64,000 nt of DNA from Vibrio hepatarius. Its GTDB lineage: Bacteria; Pseudomonadota; Gammaproteobacteria; Enterobacterales; Vibrionaceae. The DNA is taken from the NCBI RefSeq assembly GCF_018860525.1, contig NZ_JAHKPM010000064.1, forward strand, positions 17,403 through 81,402, written 5' to 3'. The notes beneath the pieces are model-generated. The model saw nothing but the letters and a program-made list of their open reading frames with translations, did no database searches and was not told where the DNA came from. The stretch's first letter is position 1; each line of letters starts with the position of its first letter. Positions 37,131 through 46,083 of the stretch are shown in pieces. The position numbers and the translations under genes are program-made.

Positions 37131-38009
37131 ATGATAAAAAAATGCCTCTTTCCGGCGGCTGGCTATGGTACTCGATTTCTTCCAGCGACTAAGTCAATGC
37201 CAAAAGAAATGATGCCAATCGTTAACAAACCCTTAATTGAATATGGGGTTGAAGAGGCGATTCAAGCGGGTATGAACGGTATGTGTATCGTTACAGGCCG
37301 CGGTAAGCACTCAATCATGGATCATTTTGATAAAAATTATGAGTTGGAGCATCAGATTAGCGGCACTAATAAGGAAGACCTCCTAGTCGATATTCGAGAT
37401 ATTATAGATAGCGCTAATTTTACTTACATTCGCCAACGTGAGATGAAAGGATTAGGCCACGCGATATTAACTGGACGTGAATTAATCGGTGATGAGCCTT
37501 TTGCTGTTGTTTTAGCTGATGACTTATGTGTTAACGAGCAAGAAGGCGTATTGGCGCAGATGGTGGCACTATTTAAACAATTCCGCTGCTCAATTGTCGC
37601 TGTCCAAGAAGTTCCCACTGATGAAACGCATAAATATGGGGTCATTTCTGGAGAAATGATTAAAGATAATATTTATCGTGTAGACGATATGGTTGAAAAG
37701 CCAGAAGCAGGAACTGCGCCAAGCAACTTAGCAATTATCGGCCGTTATATCCTGACACCTGACATTTTCGAACTGATCGAAAATACACAGCCAGGTAAAG
37801 GTGGAGAAATCCAAATCACGGACGCTTTATTAAAACAGGCTCAAGCAGGTTGTGTACTCGCATATAAATTTAAAGGTAAGCGTTTTGACTGTGGCAGTGT
37901 TGAAGGCTATATAGAAGCGACCAATTACTGTTTTGAAAACCTATATCTCAAAGACACGAAAAAGTCAGAGCTCGGTAAACAGTCGACAACAAAAGAAGCC
38001 CAAGAATAA
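37131..38009 (+). CDS. galU: UTP--glucose-1-phosphate uridylyltransferase
   Basis: Makes UDP-glucose for LPS core, capsule and other glycans. N-terminal nucleotide-binding motif CLFPAAGYGTRFLPATKSMP, then MPIVNKPLIEYGVEEA, and AVVLADDLCV around the metal site. The start is placed at ATG 37131, with AGG seven bases upstream; 292 residues, the usual GalU size. The frame is open much further upstream inside qstR, but that part is an overlap artefact. A TATAAT at 37101-37106 may be its -10 element. Confidence 0.95.
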   Translation: MIKKCLFPAAGYGTRFLPATKSMPKEMMPIVNKPLIEYGVEEAIQAGMNGMCIVTGRGKHSIMDHFDKNYELEHQISGTNKEDLLVDIRDIIDSANFTYIRQREMKGLGHAILTGRELIGDEPFAVVLADDLCVNEQEGVLAQMVALFKQFRCSIVAVQEVPTDETHKYGVISGEMIKDNIYRVDDMVEKPEAGTAPSNLAIIGRYILTPDIFELIENTQPGKGGEIQITDALLKQAQAGCVLAYKFKGKRFDCGSVEGYIEATNYCFENLYLKDTKKSELGKQSTTKEAQE

Positions 38010-38208
38010 TAAAGGTTGATTGAATTTTTGCGGTTAATTTTCGTTTAAGATAAAAGTACTTAAATCAATCAGAGAGGTTTTCTGCCTAGTCACTCTAAGC
38101 AAAATACCTCTCAATACTGATGCCATCACAGCTGTAAACATTAGCTCAGGCATCCAACAAACTCTAACTATCTAAACGCTGGAGTTTCCAATCAACATAG
38201 TGACCTTG

Positions 38209-38228
38209 TACTGTTTTTTTATCCAGCA
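38209..38228 (+). promoter_or_regulatory. LexA (SOS) box of uvrA
   Basis: TACTGTTTTTTTATCCAGCA fits the LexA consensus TACTGT(N8)ACAGTA in the left half and keeps CTG-N10-CAG, with one core mismatch (CCAG for ACAG). It lies 65 bases before the uvrA ATG. uvrA is a classic SOS gene. Confidence 0.78.
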
Positions 38229-38293
38229 CTTCTATGAAGACCCTTAACTCTATGTAATACTTAGCCCACTTATTTTTACATTGAGCGACAGTA

Positions 38294-41116
38294 ATGGATA
38301 AGATCGACATTCGCGGCGCACGCACCCATAATTTAAAAAATGTTAACCTGACAATTCCACGTGACAAGCTTATCGTTATCACCGGGTTATCTGGCTCAGG
38401 CAAATCATCACTTGCATTTGATACCCTTTATGCCGAAGGCCAGCGTCGTTATGTGGAATCTCTTTCAGCCTACGCACGCCAATTTCTTTCATTAATGGAA
38501 AAGCCAGATGTCGATCATATTGAAGGTTTATCTCCAGCCATTTCTATTGAGCAAAAATCAACCTCTCATAACCCTCGCTCGACAGTAGGTACGATTACAG
38601 AAGTATACGACTACCTTCGTTTGCTTTATGCACGTGTGGGTGAGCCTCGCTGCCCCGAACATCAGGCTCCATTAAGTGCCCAAACTATTTCACAAATGGT
38701 CGATAAAGTCCTCGAACTCCCTGAAGGTTCTAAGATGATGCTCCTTGCCCCCATCATTAAAGAGCGCAAAGGCGAACATGTTAAAACACTTGAAAATTTA
38801 GCCGCGCAGGGCTTTATTCGAGCTCGAATAGATGGTGAGACCTGTGACTTATCCGATCCCCCCACGTTAGAGCTCCACAAGAAACATACCATTGACGTTG
38901 TCGTGGATCGTTTCAAAGTACGCAAAGATTTACAGCAAAGACTCGCTGAATCATTTGAGACGGCTCTCGAGTTATCAGGAGGTATTGTCGTAGTTTCGCC
39001 TATGGACGGTGATGAAGAAGAAATTATTTTTTCCGCTAATTTTGCGTGCCCACACTGTGGGTATAGTATGCAAGAGCTCGAACCAAGATTATTCTCATTT
39101 AATAACCCAGCAGGTGCTTGCCATACCTGCGACGGGTTAGGTGTTCAACAATACTTTGATCCCCAAAGAGTCATAGTCGATGACAGTTTAAGCCTCGCAG
39201 AAGGTGCCATACGTGGCTGGGATCAGAAAAACTATTATTACTTTCAGATGCTCTCTTCATTATCTGAACACTTCAAGTTTGACCTTAAAGTCCCCTTTAA
39301 GTCTCTATCAAATAAAGTTCGAGACATGATCCTCAAAGGATCCGGACGAATAGAAATAGAGTTTAAGTATATCAATGACAGGGGGGATATACGAGTTAAG
39401 CGCCATCCGTTTGAAGGCATACTCAATAATCTAGAACGCAGATACCGTGATACTGAATCAAATTCCGTAAGAGAAGATCTCGCCAAATATATTTCAACAC
39501 GTACTTGTAATAGTTGTAATGGCAGCCGGCTAAGGCTTGAAGCTCGCAATGTTTTCATTGGAGATACTACTTTACCTGAGATTGTCGAACTCAGCATCGC
39601 CGATACCCTCAACTTCTTTGAATCACTGCAATTGGAAGGCCAACGTGCACAAATTGCTGATAAGGTGATGAAAGAGATCAATGACCGCCTGCAATTTTTA
39701 GTTAATGTCGGCCTAAACTATCTTAACCTATCTCGTAGTGCTGAAACGCTCTCTGGTGGTGAAGCTCAACGTATTAGGCTTGCCAGCCAAATTGGTGCAG
39801 GCTTAGTTGGTGTCATGTATGTCCTTGATGAACCTTCAATTGGGCTTCATCAGCGTGATAACGAACGTCTATTAAAAACATTAACGCACCTACGCGATTT
39901 AGGTAATACAGTGTTAGTCGTAGAGCATGATGAAGATGCTATAAAAATAGCAGATCATGTCATTGATATCGGCCCAGGCGCAGGTATTCATGGCGGAGAA
40001 GTCGTTGCACAAGGCTCTGTAGAAGACATTATAGCAACGCCAAGATCTCTAACAGGACAATACCTGAGTGGTAAAAAAGAAATCACTATACCAAACCATC
40101 GCACACCCAAAGATAACAATAAAGTTGTTAAGCTTATTGGTGCGACGGGCAATAACCTAAAAAATGTCACACTAGAAATCCCAGTCGGTTTATTTAGCTG
40201 TATTACCGGTGTATCTGGGTCAGGAAAATCAACTCTTATTAATGATACTTTCTATCAAATTGCCCATACTCAACTCAATGGGGCAACAACCGCCACACCA
40301 GCACCCTACCAAAAAGTCATTGGTCTAGAACATTTTGACAAAGTTATCGATATTGATCAGAGTCCAATAGGCCGCACCCCGCGCTCAAATCCAGCGACTT
40401 ACACCGGTATTTTCACTCCAATTAGAGAATTGTTTGCAGGCACGCAAGAGTCCCGTTCTCGAGGCTATAAACCAGGGCGATTTAGTTTTAACGTTCGCGG
40501 AGGTCGATGTGAAGCTTGCCAAGGCGATGGGGTTATAAAGGTTGAGATGCATTTTCTTCCCGATGTGTACGTCCCTTGTGATGTTTGTAAAGGTAAACGC
40601 TATAATCGAGAGACATTAGAGGTTCATTATAAAGGTAAGTCGATTGATCAAGTATTAGGCATGACAGTAGAAGATGCGCGTACGTTCTTTGATCCTGTTC
40701 CTGTCATCGCCAGAAAGCTGCAAACTCTTATCGATGTAGGGCTCTCTTATATTCGTCTTGGCCAAGCTGCAACAACTTTATCAGGTGGAGAGGCCCAACG
40801 AGTAAAGCTGGCTAGGGAGCTTTCCAAACGAGATACGGGTAAAACACTGTATATATTGGATGAACCCACAACAGGTTTGCATTTTCATGATATTCAACAA
40901 TTAATGGTCGTTCTTCATCGCTTAAGAGATCATGGTAATACCGTGGTCGTTATCGAGCATAACCTTGACGTAATCAAAACCTCTGATTGGATTATCGATT
41001 TAGGGCCGGAAGGCGGACAAGGAGGTGGAGAAATTATTGCTCAAGGTACACCAGAAGAGGTATCAAAAATAACTGGCTCGCACACAGCAAGATTTCTCAA
41101 GCCTATGTTAAAATAA
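38294..41116 (+). CDS. uvrA: excinuclease ABC subunit A
   Basis: Damage-recognition ATPase of nucleotide excision repair; 940 residues, as in E. coli. Two ABC modules: Walker A GLSGSGKSSLAF (about 31-42) and GVSGSGKSTLIN (about 640-651); signatures LSGGEAQRIRLA and LSGGEAQRVKLA. Zinc sites CPHC/CHTC and CEACQGDG/CDVC are present. ATG 38294 follows GAGCGACAGTA. A LexA box lies upstream. Confidence 0.98.
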   Translation: MDKIDIRGARTHNLKNVNLTIPRDKLIVITGLSGSGKSSLAFDTLYAEGQRRYVESLSAYARQFLSLMEKPDVDHIEGLSPAISIEQKSTSHNPRSTVGTITEVYDYLRLLYARVGEPRCPEHQAPLSAQTISQMVDKVLELPEGSKMMLLAPIIKERKGEHVKTLENLAAQGFIRARIDGETCDLSDPPTLELHKKHTIDVVVDRFKVRKDLQQRLAESFETALELSGGIVVVSPMDGDEEEIIFSANFACPHCGYSMQELEPRLFSFNNPAGACHTCDGLGVQQYFDPQRVIVDDSLSLAEGAIRGWDQKNYYYFQMLSSLSEHFKFDLKVPFKSLSNKVRDMILKGSGRIEIEFKYINDRGDIRVKRHPFEGILNNLERRYRDTESNSVREDLAKYISTRTCNSCNGSRLRLEARNVFIGDTTLPEIVELSIADTLNFFESLQLEGQRAQIADKVMKEINDRLQFLVNVGLNYLNLSRSAETLSGGEAQRIRLASQIGAGLVGVMYVLDEPSIGLHQRDNERLLKTLTHLRDLGNTVLVVEHDEDAIKIADHVIDIGPGAGIHGGEVVAQGSVEDIIATPRSLTGQYLSGKKEITIPNHRTPKDNNKVVKLIGATGNNLKNVTLEIPVGLFSCITGVSGSGKSTLINDTFYQIAHTQLNGATTATPAPYQKVIGLEHFDKVIDIDQSPIGRTPRSNPATYTGIFTPIRELFAGTQESRSRGYKPGRFSFNVRGGRCEACQGDGVIKVEMHFLPDVYVPCDVCKGKRYNRETLEVHYKGKSIDQVLGMTVEDARTFFDPVPVIARKLQTLIDVGLSYIRLGQAATTLSGGEAQRVKLARELSKRDTGKTLYILDEPTTGLHFHDIQQLMVVLHRLRDHGNTVVVIEHNLDVIKTSDWIIDLGPEGGQGGGEIIAQGTPEEVSKITGSHTARFLKPMLK

Positions 41117-41133
41117 GCAAAAATAGTAAGAGC

Positions 41134-41159
41134 AGCAGACCAACTATGGTCTGCTATCT
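41134..41159 (+). terminator. hairpin between uvrA and the PglL gene
   Basis: Perfect 9-bp stem AGCAGACCA / TGGTCTGCT with an ACTA loop, followed by ATCTTTT, 18 bases after the uvrA stop. The T run is short, so termination may be partial. The downstream start codon lies 20 bases further on. Confidence 0.6.
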
Positions 41160-41178
41160 TTTGAGGATACGACAACTA

Positions 41179-42954
41179 ATGGCAAGCACTCATCTAACAG
41201 GAACAAGCTTAGAACCCCAGAAACCTAAGCTGCCACTGACCAAACCCTTTCTTGCCTCTATTGCTGTTATTTTTCTAATCGGTATGCATATCTTCACGCC
41301 TAACCCAGGAGGGGCAGGACTGGCACTCTCTTTCAATAGTACAACGTGGATAGCTGTATCTATCTCTATAGCTATCGGTTTGTATCAGATAGGTACCCAA
41401 GGGTTCATCAGGTATAACAAGCTCACCGTCGGTCTTTTTCTTTGCTGCGCATTATTAACCTTGCCCATAATATATCCCAAGTCAGACTTTTCCCTTGCCC
41501 AGGAGCGACTCATTGGACTTTGGTCTGGTTTGATACTGTTCTTTATTCTCCAACAATTTCGCTTTAGTAACAAACAAAAGCAGCGCTTACTATGGTTTAT
41601 TACTATTGCAGTATTCATCCAGGCCATATTGGGCTGGTTGCAATATCTTATTCTCGAGCCAAATAATTGGTTTGGCTACAACACTATTGAAAATCGTCCC
41701 TATGGCATTTTTCAGCAACCAAACGTTATGGCCAGCTTTCTTGCTACAGGTCTTGCTCTATCAGGGTATTTACTCACCAAGCATCCGAAGAAATATCACA
41801 TTCAATTAAGTGAAGTTATACTTCTCTATTTAATGCCAGTAATTACTGTTCCATTGCTATTATTTCTCGCTTCTCGAACTGGCTGGTTGAGCGCTTTTCT
41901 TTCAGTGCTTTTCCTACTGCCGTATTTATATCGATTTGCAACATCCAAACGATTTTGGGGCTGGGTTATATCAATTTCAATGGGGTTGATTATTGGTAGC
42001 AGCGTTAATTTTACAACAGATGGAAGTGCTATTGTAAATGATAAGGTACAATTAAGCGATAAGGCTAGGTCACTCTTCTTACCACAAGCTATGGATATGT
42101 TGATTGAAAAGCCCTTTACTGGTTACGGTTATGGTCGGTTTGAACCAGAATACATCACTTATACCGCACGCCAACATCAGCTCAATCCAAACTATAAACC
42201 AGGTATGGCATCATTAGATCATCCTCATAACGAATTACTTTATTGGGGCGTTGAAGGCGGACTATTACCCGTTTTGGCGATAATAATTGCTGCCCTAATC
42301 GTGTTGCTTAGGATCTATAATGCCAAGCAAGGTACCCGGCTTGCTATGCTTGCTTTATTTGTTCCATTAATCTTACATAGCCAGTTAGAGTACCCCTTCT
42401 ATCATTCCGCAATCCATTGGATAACATTTGTCATTTTGCTGTTTTGGGTTGACCAAAGAGCTCGTTCATACCGCACGACAAATATTACATTAATTACCTC
42501 AACGTTACTTAGAGTGATGAGTTTGGTAGTCCCTATCCTAGTTAGTTTTTATATGCTCACCGGCCTACATACCAACTATATACTGACTAAATTCGAGACC
42601 TCAGCAACAAAAGACCCACAACTCCTAAAACAAGTGACTAATCCAATAATATGGAAAGATAGATACGACTGGGATATTTATAGCACTTACCTCAATATTG
42701 GTCTGCACTTAAAAGAAGCTAAATATATTCAGCCTTATATAGATTGGTCGTTGAATATCATTAGAGAAAAACCAAGACCAGCCTTTTACAATAACTTAAT
42801 TATTGCCTATCAAGGCTTGGGTGACACCGAGCGAGCAGAACAAATACGTACTGAGGCACAATATTTATTCCCCAACCGTGATTTTATGAGCATACAGTAT
42901 ATTGCACCAAATCTTGATGCGCTCAAGCCAGATATCAACCAGTTACCAAAGTAA
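41179..42954 (+). CDS. pglL: PglL-type O-oligosaccharyltransferase / Wzy-like membrane protein
   Basis: Polytopic membrane protein, about 12 hydrophobic segments in 591 residues. The start is ATG 41179 (MASTHLTGTSLEPQ) behind GAGGATACGACAACTA; the long upstream extension runs through uvrA and is not real. Central Wzy_C/O-ligase region; the loop motif SLDHPHNELLYWGVEGG near residue 345 matches the HxxNE-like loop of PglL/O-antigen ligases. A C-terminal region with helical repeats follows (YNNLIIAYQGLGDTERAEQI). A V. cholerae homologue next to uvrA was shown to act as an O-linked protein glycosyltransferase. Acceptors here are unknown; an O-antigen ligase or polymerase is the alternative. Confidence 0.75.
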   Translation: MASTHLTGTSLEPQKPKLPLTKPFLASIAVIFLIGMHIFTPNPGGAGLALSFNSTTWIAVSISIAIGLYQIGTQGFIRYNKLTVGLFLCCALLTLPIIYPKSDFSLAQERLIGLWSGLILFFILQQFRFSNKQKQRLLWFITIAVFIQAILGWLQYLILEPNNWFGYNTIENRPYGIFQQPNVMASFLATGLALSGYLLTKHPKKYHIQLSEVILLYLMPVITVPLLLFLASRTGWLSAFLSVLFLLPYLYRFATSKRFWGWVISISMGLIIGSSVNFTTDGSAIVNDKVQLSDKARSLFLPQAMDMLIEKPFTGYGYGRFEPEYITYTARQHQLNPNYKPGMASLDHPHNELLYWGVEGGLLPVLAIIIAALIVLLRIYNAKQGTRLAMLALFVPLILHSQLEYPFYHSAIHWITFVILLFWVDQRARSYRTTNITLITSTLLRVMSLVVPILVSFYMLTGLHTNYILTKFETSATKDPQLLKQVTNPIIWKDRYDWDIYSTYLNIGLHLKEAKYIQPYIDWSLNIIREKPRPAFYNNLIIAYQGLGDTERAEQIRTEAQYLFPNRDFMSIQYIAPNLDALKPDINQLPK

Positions 42955-42974
42955 ACTGTTACCAAAATAAATCC

Positions 42975-42993
42975 GGCGGCAATATATGCCGCC
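42975..42993. terminator. hairpin between convergent pglL and the aminotransferase gene
   Basis: GGCGGC / GCCGCC stem with a 7-base A/T loop between the two stops. The minus-strand side is followed by a T-rich stretch. Probably ends one or both transcripts. Confidence 0.55.
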
Positions 42994-43011
42994 TCAAATC
43001 GTAAACTCGAT

Positions 43012-44133
43012 TTATGGGGTTATAGCCTCTTCTAAGGCTCTTAAACACAAGGCGACATTTTCATTTCTCGCGCCATAACCCATAATGCCGATCCGCCAAG
43101 CTTTACCTGCCAACGCACCTAAGCCCGCCCCTATTTCCAAATTGTAAAAATTCAGCAAATGGCTTCGTACCTTAGCCTCATCAATACCTTGTGGAATAAA
43201 TACAGCATTAAGCTGAGGCAGACGTATATCAGTATTGACGACAAATTCAAAGCCCAATTTATCAAGACCTAACCTGAGTTTATTATGCATCTCTTTGTGA
43301 CGTCGCCATGCATTTTCAAGTCCTTCATTTTGCAGCATAATCAGTGACTCATGCAAAGCATAGAGGCTATTGACTGGTGCTGTGTGATGATAGCTGCGCT
43401 TACCGTCCCCACTCCAATAATCTAACACTAAACTTTGGTCCAGAAACCAACTTTGTACTGGCGTGCGCCTCGCTTGAATCTTATCAATCGCAAGGGATGA
43501 AAAAGTAACAGGGGATAATCCTGGAACACAAGACAAGCACTTTTGGCTGCCTGAATAGACCGCGTCTAACTGCCATTCATCAACTTTGAGAGGTATTCCC
43601 GCAAGTGACGTAACGGCATCAACAATAGTCAGAACGCCATGTACCTTGGCTAATTTCCCTAAAGCCTCGGCATCACTCTGCGCCCCTGTTGATGTTTCCG
43701 CGTGAACAAAAGCCAGTATTTTAGTATCAGGATGTTCTCTCAGCGCTTGCTCTACTTTATCTAAAGAAACAGCATTACCCCAATTATCATCAACTACAAC
43801 AGCAATACCGCCAACACGCACAACATTCTCACGCATCCGCTCACCAAACACACCATTGCGACACACTATGACTTTATCGCCAGGCTCAATTAAATTCACA
43901 AAGCATGCTTCCATCCCTGCACTTCCAGGGGCTGATATTGCAATTGTAAAGTCATTTTGGGTTTGGAATGCGTATTTAAGGAGATGCTTAACTTCGTCCA
44001 TCATCTGAATAAAAAGCGGATCCAGATGACCAATCGTTGGGCGACTCAGAGCTTGTAAAACTTGAGGTGAAATCTCAGAGGGACCAGGGCCCATGAGTAT
44101 ACGCCGTGGTGGGATAAAGCTTTGAATCGTCAT
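43012..44133 (-). CDS. class V aminotransferase, alanine/serine--glyoxylate type
   Basis: PLP-dependent fold I aminotransferase of 373 residues. N-terminal LMGPGPSEISPQVLQAL, then GSAGMEACFVN, DAVTSLAGIPL (PLP ring Asp) and SGSQKCLSC with the Schiff-base Lys. This is the AGXT/PucG group, which moves amino groups from alanine, serine or ureidoglycine to glyoxylate; the donor cannot be decided here. Two adjacent ATGs (44136, 44133) follow AAGGA; 44133 has the better spacing. Divergent from lysC. Confidence 0.85.
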   Translation of the reverse strand: MTIQSFIPPRRILMGPGPSEISPQVLQALSRPTIGHLDPLFIQMMDEVKHLLKYAFQTQNDFTIAISAPGSAGMEACFVNLIEPGDKVIVCRNGVFGERMRENVVRVGGIAVVVDDNWGNAVSLDKVEQALREHPDTKILAFVHAETSTGAQSDAEALGKLAKVHGVLTIVDAVTSLAGIPLKVDEWQLDAVYSGSQKCLSCVPGLSPVTFSSLAIDKIQARRTPVQSWFLDQSLVLDYWSGDGKRSYHHTAPVNSLYALHESLIMLQNEGLENAWRRHKEMHNKLRLGLDKLGFEFVVNTDIRLPQLNAVFIPQGIDEAKVRSHLLNFYNLEIGAGLGALAGKAWRIGIMGYGARNENVALCLRALEEAITP

Positions 44134-44271
44134 CATTCGTTCCTTAAAAGCTGTGTATTTCACAAAGATTGACTCTCACCATAAAACATATTAACCAGTA
44201 CGGCAATTTACCCAATATTCAAATCATAAGTTCTCATCACAACTTCAGTTTTTAGCCCACTAACGTTTCCA

Positions 44272-44300
44272 TTGACAAACCGGTCATAAACACGTTCAAT
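44272..44300 (+). promoter_or_regulatory. probable lysC promoter
   Basis: TTGACA (44272-44277), 17-base spacer, TTCAAT (44295-44300). The start of transcription would fall near 44307, just ahead of the lysine riboswitch, giving a leader of about 300 bases. Confidence 0.6.
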
Positions 44301-44342
44301 GCAAGAGGTACGGTGCTTATTATCACTGTATTTATGCATTTT

Positions 44343-44513
44343 GCAGAAGAGGAGCACTACCCAGGTAGGTGTTTTGTGGGGCCACAACTCCAATACATAA
44401 CACTGAGGGGGAGTAGTGCCGAGGTAGATCAATATTGTGGATTTGATCTGTCGGTTGACTTGGGTTGAGTCCCATCAACTGTCACCAGCTCAGTCTGGTG
44501 AAGAGCTTCTGAG
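44343..44513 (+). ncRNA. lysine riboswitch (L box) of lysC
   Basis: Clear match to the lysine aptamer. P1 arms are CAGAAG (44344-44349) and CTTCTG (44506-44511). Conserved core blocks are seen in order: AGAGGAGCACTACCCAGGTA, GGGGAGTAGTGCCGAGGTAG, and CAACTGTCACCAGCTCAGTC ending with GGTGAAGAGCTTCTG. The rest of the 44134-44603 gap holds the promoter and an expression platform in which GAGCTT (44503-44508) can pair instead with AAGCTC (44528-44533). Confidence 0.95.
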
Positions 44514-44603
44514 GTCGCCCTAACAATAAGCTCCTCGACTCGCTCATTCTCTCTTCAAGCAAAGGATTACTATTCATTTTCAGGAAGTTTTGGGAGAAAT
44601 ACT

Positions 44604-45956
44604 GTGAGCAATTTTAATGTTGCTAAGTTTGGTGGAACCAGTGTGGCTAATTTTGAGGCCATGAGTCGCTGCGCGGCCATTATTGAACAAAGACCACACA
44701 CTAAACTTGTCGTCATTAGTGCATGTTCTGGAGTCACCAACTTATTAGTTGAATTAGCAAATGGAGTGTCGGATAACGAGCAACGTAACACTATCCTAAT
44801 CAAACTCGCCACTATTCATGACGGCGTACTTAGTCAGCTCAATAACGCAACAAAAACTGCCAGTGATATATATGAAATCCTTAATACAGTAACGAGTTTA
44901 GCAGAAGCTGCTTCTATTCAACCAAGCAAAAAACTGACTGATCATCTTGTTGCTTGTGGTGAACTCATGTCTACCCATTTACTGACCAAACTCATGCAAG
45001 AGCGCGGAATCAATGCCAAACGATTTGATATACGTGATGCGCTACGAACAGATAGTGCCTTTGGTAAAGCAGAGCCCGAACTTGACACGATTTACAACCT
45101 TGCTCAGTCAAAATTAGTACCTTTGTGCCAAGAACATATCGTTGTTACCCAAGGGTTTATTGGCTCAGATGAGCAAGGAAATACGACTACATTGGGACGT
45201 GGAGGAAGCGATTATAGTGCAGCCTTAATCGCAGAAGCGGTCGAAGCCAAGGGTTTGGAAATATGGACAGACGTACCTGGTATTTACACCACCGATCCAC
45301 GTATTGCCCCTGAGGCTTCCCCTATAGCAGAGATAAGCTTTAGTGAAGCGTCAGAAATGGCAAACTTTGGGGCTAAAATACTTCACCCTTCAACTCTTGT
45401 TCCCGCACTTCGCCATGAGATCCCCGTATTTGTCGGCTCATCAAAACAACCGGAACAAGGGGGGACATGGATTCGTCATCAAGTAGATAACTCACCTTTA
45501 TTCAGAGCATTAGCCCTTCGCTGTAATCAAACTATGGTTACTCTACGTAGCGCTCGTATGTTTCACGCCTACGGCTTTCTGGCCAAAGTGTTTGAGATTC
45601 TGGCAAAACATAAAATCTCCGTTGACTTAATTACAACATCGGAAATTAGTGTCAGCCTAACACTTGACCAAACTGACACAGCCGGAGGTTCGCCTCAACT
45701 GCCTCATGAAGTCCGTTCCGAGCTTGAAGAGTTATGTAGTGTTGAGGTAGAGCAGAATTTATGTCTTGTTGCTCTAATCGGCAATAATATGAGTGAGAGT
45801 AAAGGCTACGCCAAACAAGTTTTTGGAACCCTTGAGGCATTTAACCTAAGAATGATCTGCTATGGAGCAAGTCCTCACAATCTATGTTTTTTAGTCAATG
45901 AAGCTGACTCTAAGTTAGCCATTCAAAAGCTACATAACCAATTATTCGAGCAATAA
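44604..45956 (+). CDS. lysC: lysine-sensitive aspartokinase III
   Basis: Phosphorylates aspartate, the first step to lysine, threonine and methionine. The kinase domain begins with VAKFGGTSVANFEAM; FIGSDEQGNTTTLGRGGSDY and EIWTDVPGIYTTDPR follow. C-terminal tandem ACT domains start near residue 310 (FLAKVFEILAKHKISVDLIT). The 450 residues match the monofunctional lysine-regulated enzyme of E. coli (449). The start is GTG 44604, with GGGAG seven bases upstream. Controlled by the lysine riboswitch in its leader. Confidence 0.96.
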   Translation: MSNFNVAKFGGTSVANFEAMSRCAAIIEQRPHTKLVVISACSGVTNLLVELANGVSDNEQRNTILIKLATIHDGVLSQLNNATKTASDIYEILNTVTSLAEAASIQPSKKLTDHLVACGELMSTHLLTKLMQERGINAKRFDIRDALRTDSAFGKAEPELDTIYNLAQSKLVPLCQEHIVVTQGFIGSDEQGNTTTLGRGGSDYSAALIAEAVEAKGLEIWTDVPGIYTTDPRIAPEASPIAEISFSEASEMANFGAKILHPSTLVPALRHEIPVFVGSSKQPEQGGTWIRHQVDNSPLFRALALRCNQTMVTLRSARMFHAYGFLAKVFEILAKHKISVDLITTSEISVSLTLDQTDTAGGSPQLPHEVRSELEELCSVEVEQNLCLVALIGNNMSESKGYAKQVFGTLEAFNLRMICYGASPHNLCFLVNEADSKLAIQKLHNQLFEQ

Positions 45957-45972
45957 AGGTTGACATACTACC

Positions 45973-46002
45973 TTAAGGGTTGAATCATATATCAACCCTT
46001 AA
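45973..46002. terminator. perfect hairpin between convergent lysC and pmbA
   Basis: Arms TTAAGGGTTGA and TCAACCCTTAA (11 bp) with an 8-base loop, 16 bases after the lysC stop. No long T run, but the stem starts and ends in A/T. Probably a bidirectional transcript end. Confidence 0.6.
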
Positions 46003-46083
46003 ATACAAAATAATCGTTGATTACAGGAGCAAGAAAAACACAGCAGAAGATGACCATTCTTACTTGTTATCAATGAATTATCT

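Noticed and set aside
38072..38112. Terminator after galU (GAGAGGTTTT / AAAATACCTCTC)
   Set aside because: A 10-bp stem with one bulge is present, but the loop is long and no T run follows; too weak to call.
40987..41178. N-terminal extension of the PglL gene into uvrA
   Set aside because: It is an out-of-frame reading of the uvrA 3' end, Arg-rich and unlike a membrane protein start.
44208..44432. Minus-strand ORF of 74 residues in the lysC leader
   Set aside because: It lies over the lysC promoter and the conserved 5' part of the lysine riboswitch; the RNA explains the sequence.
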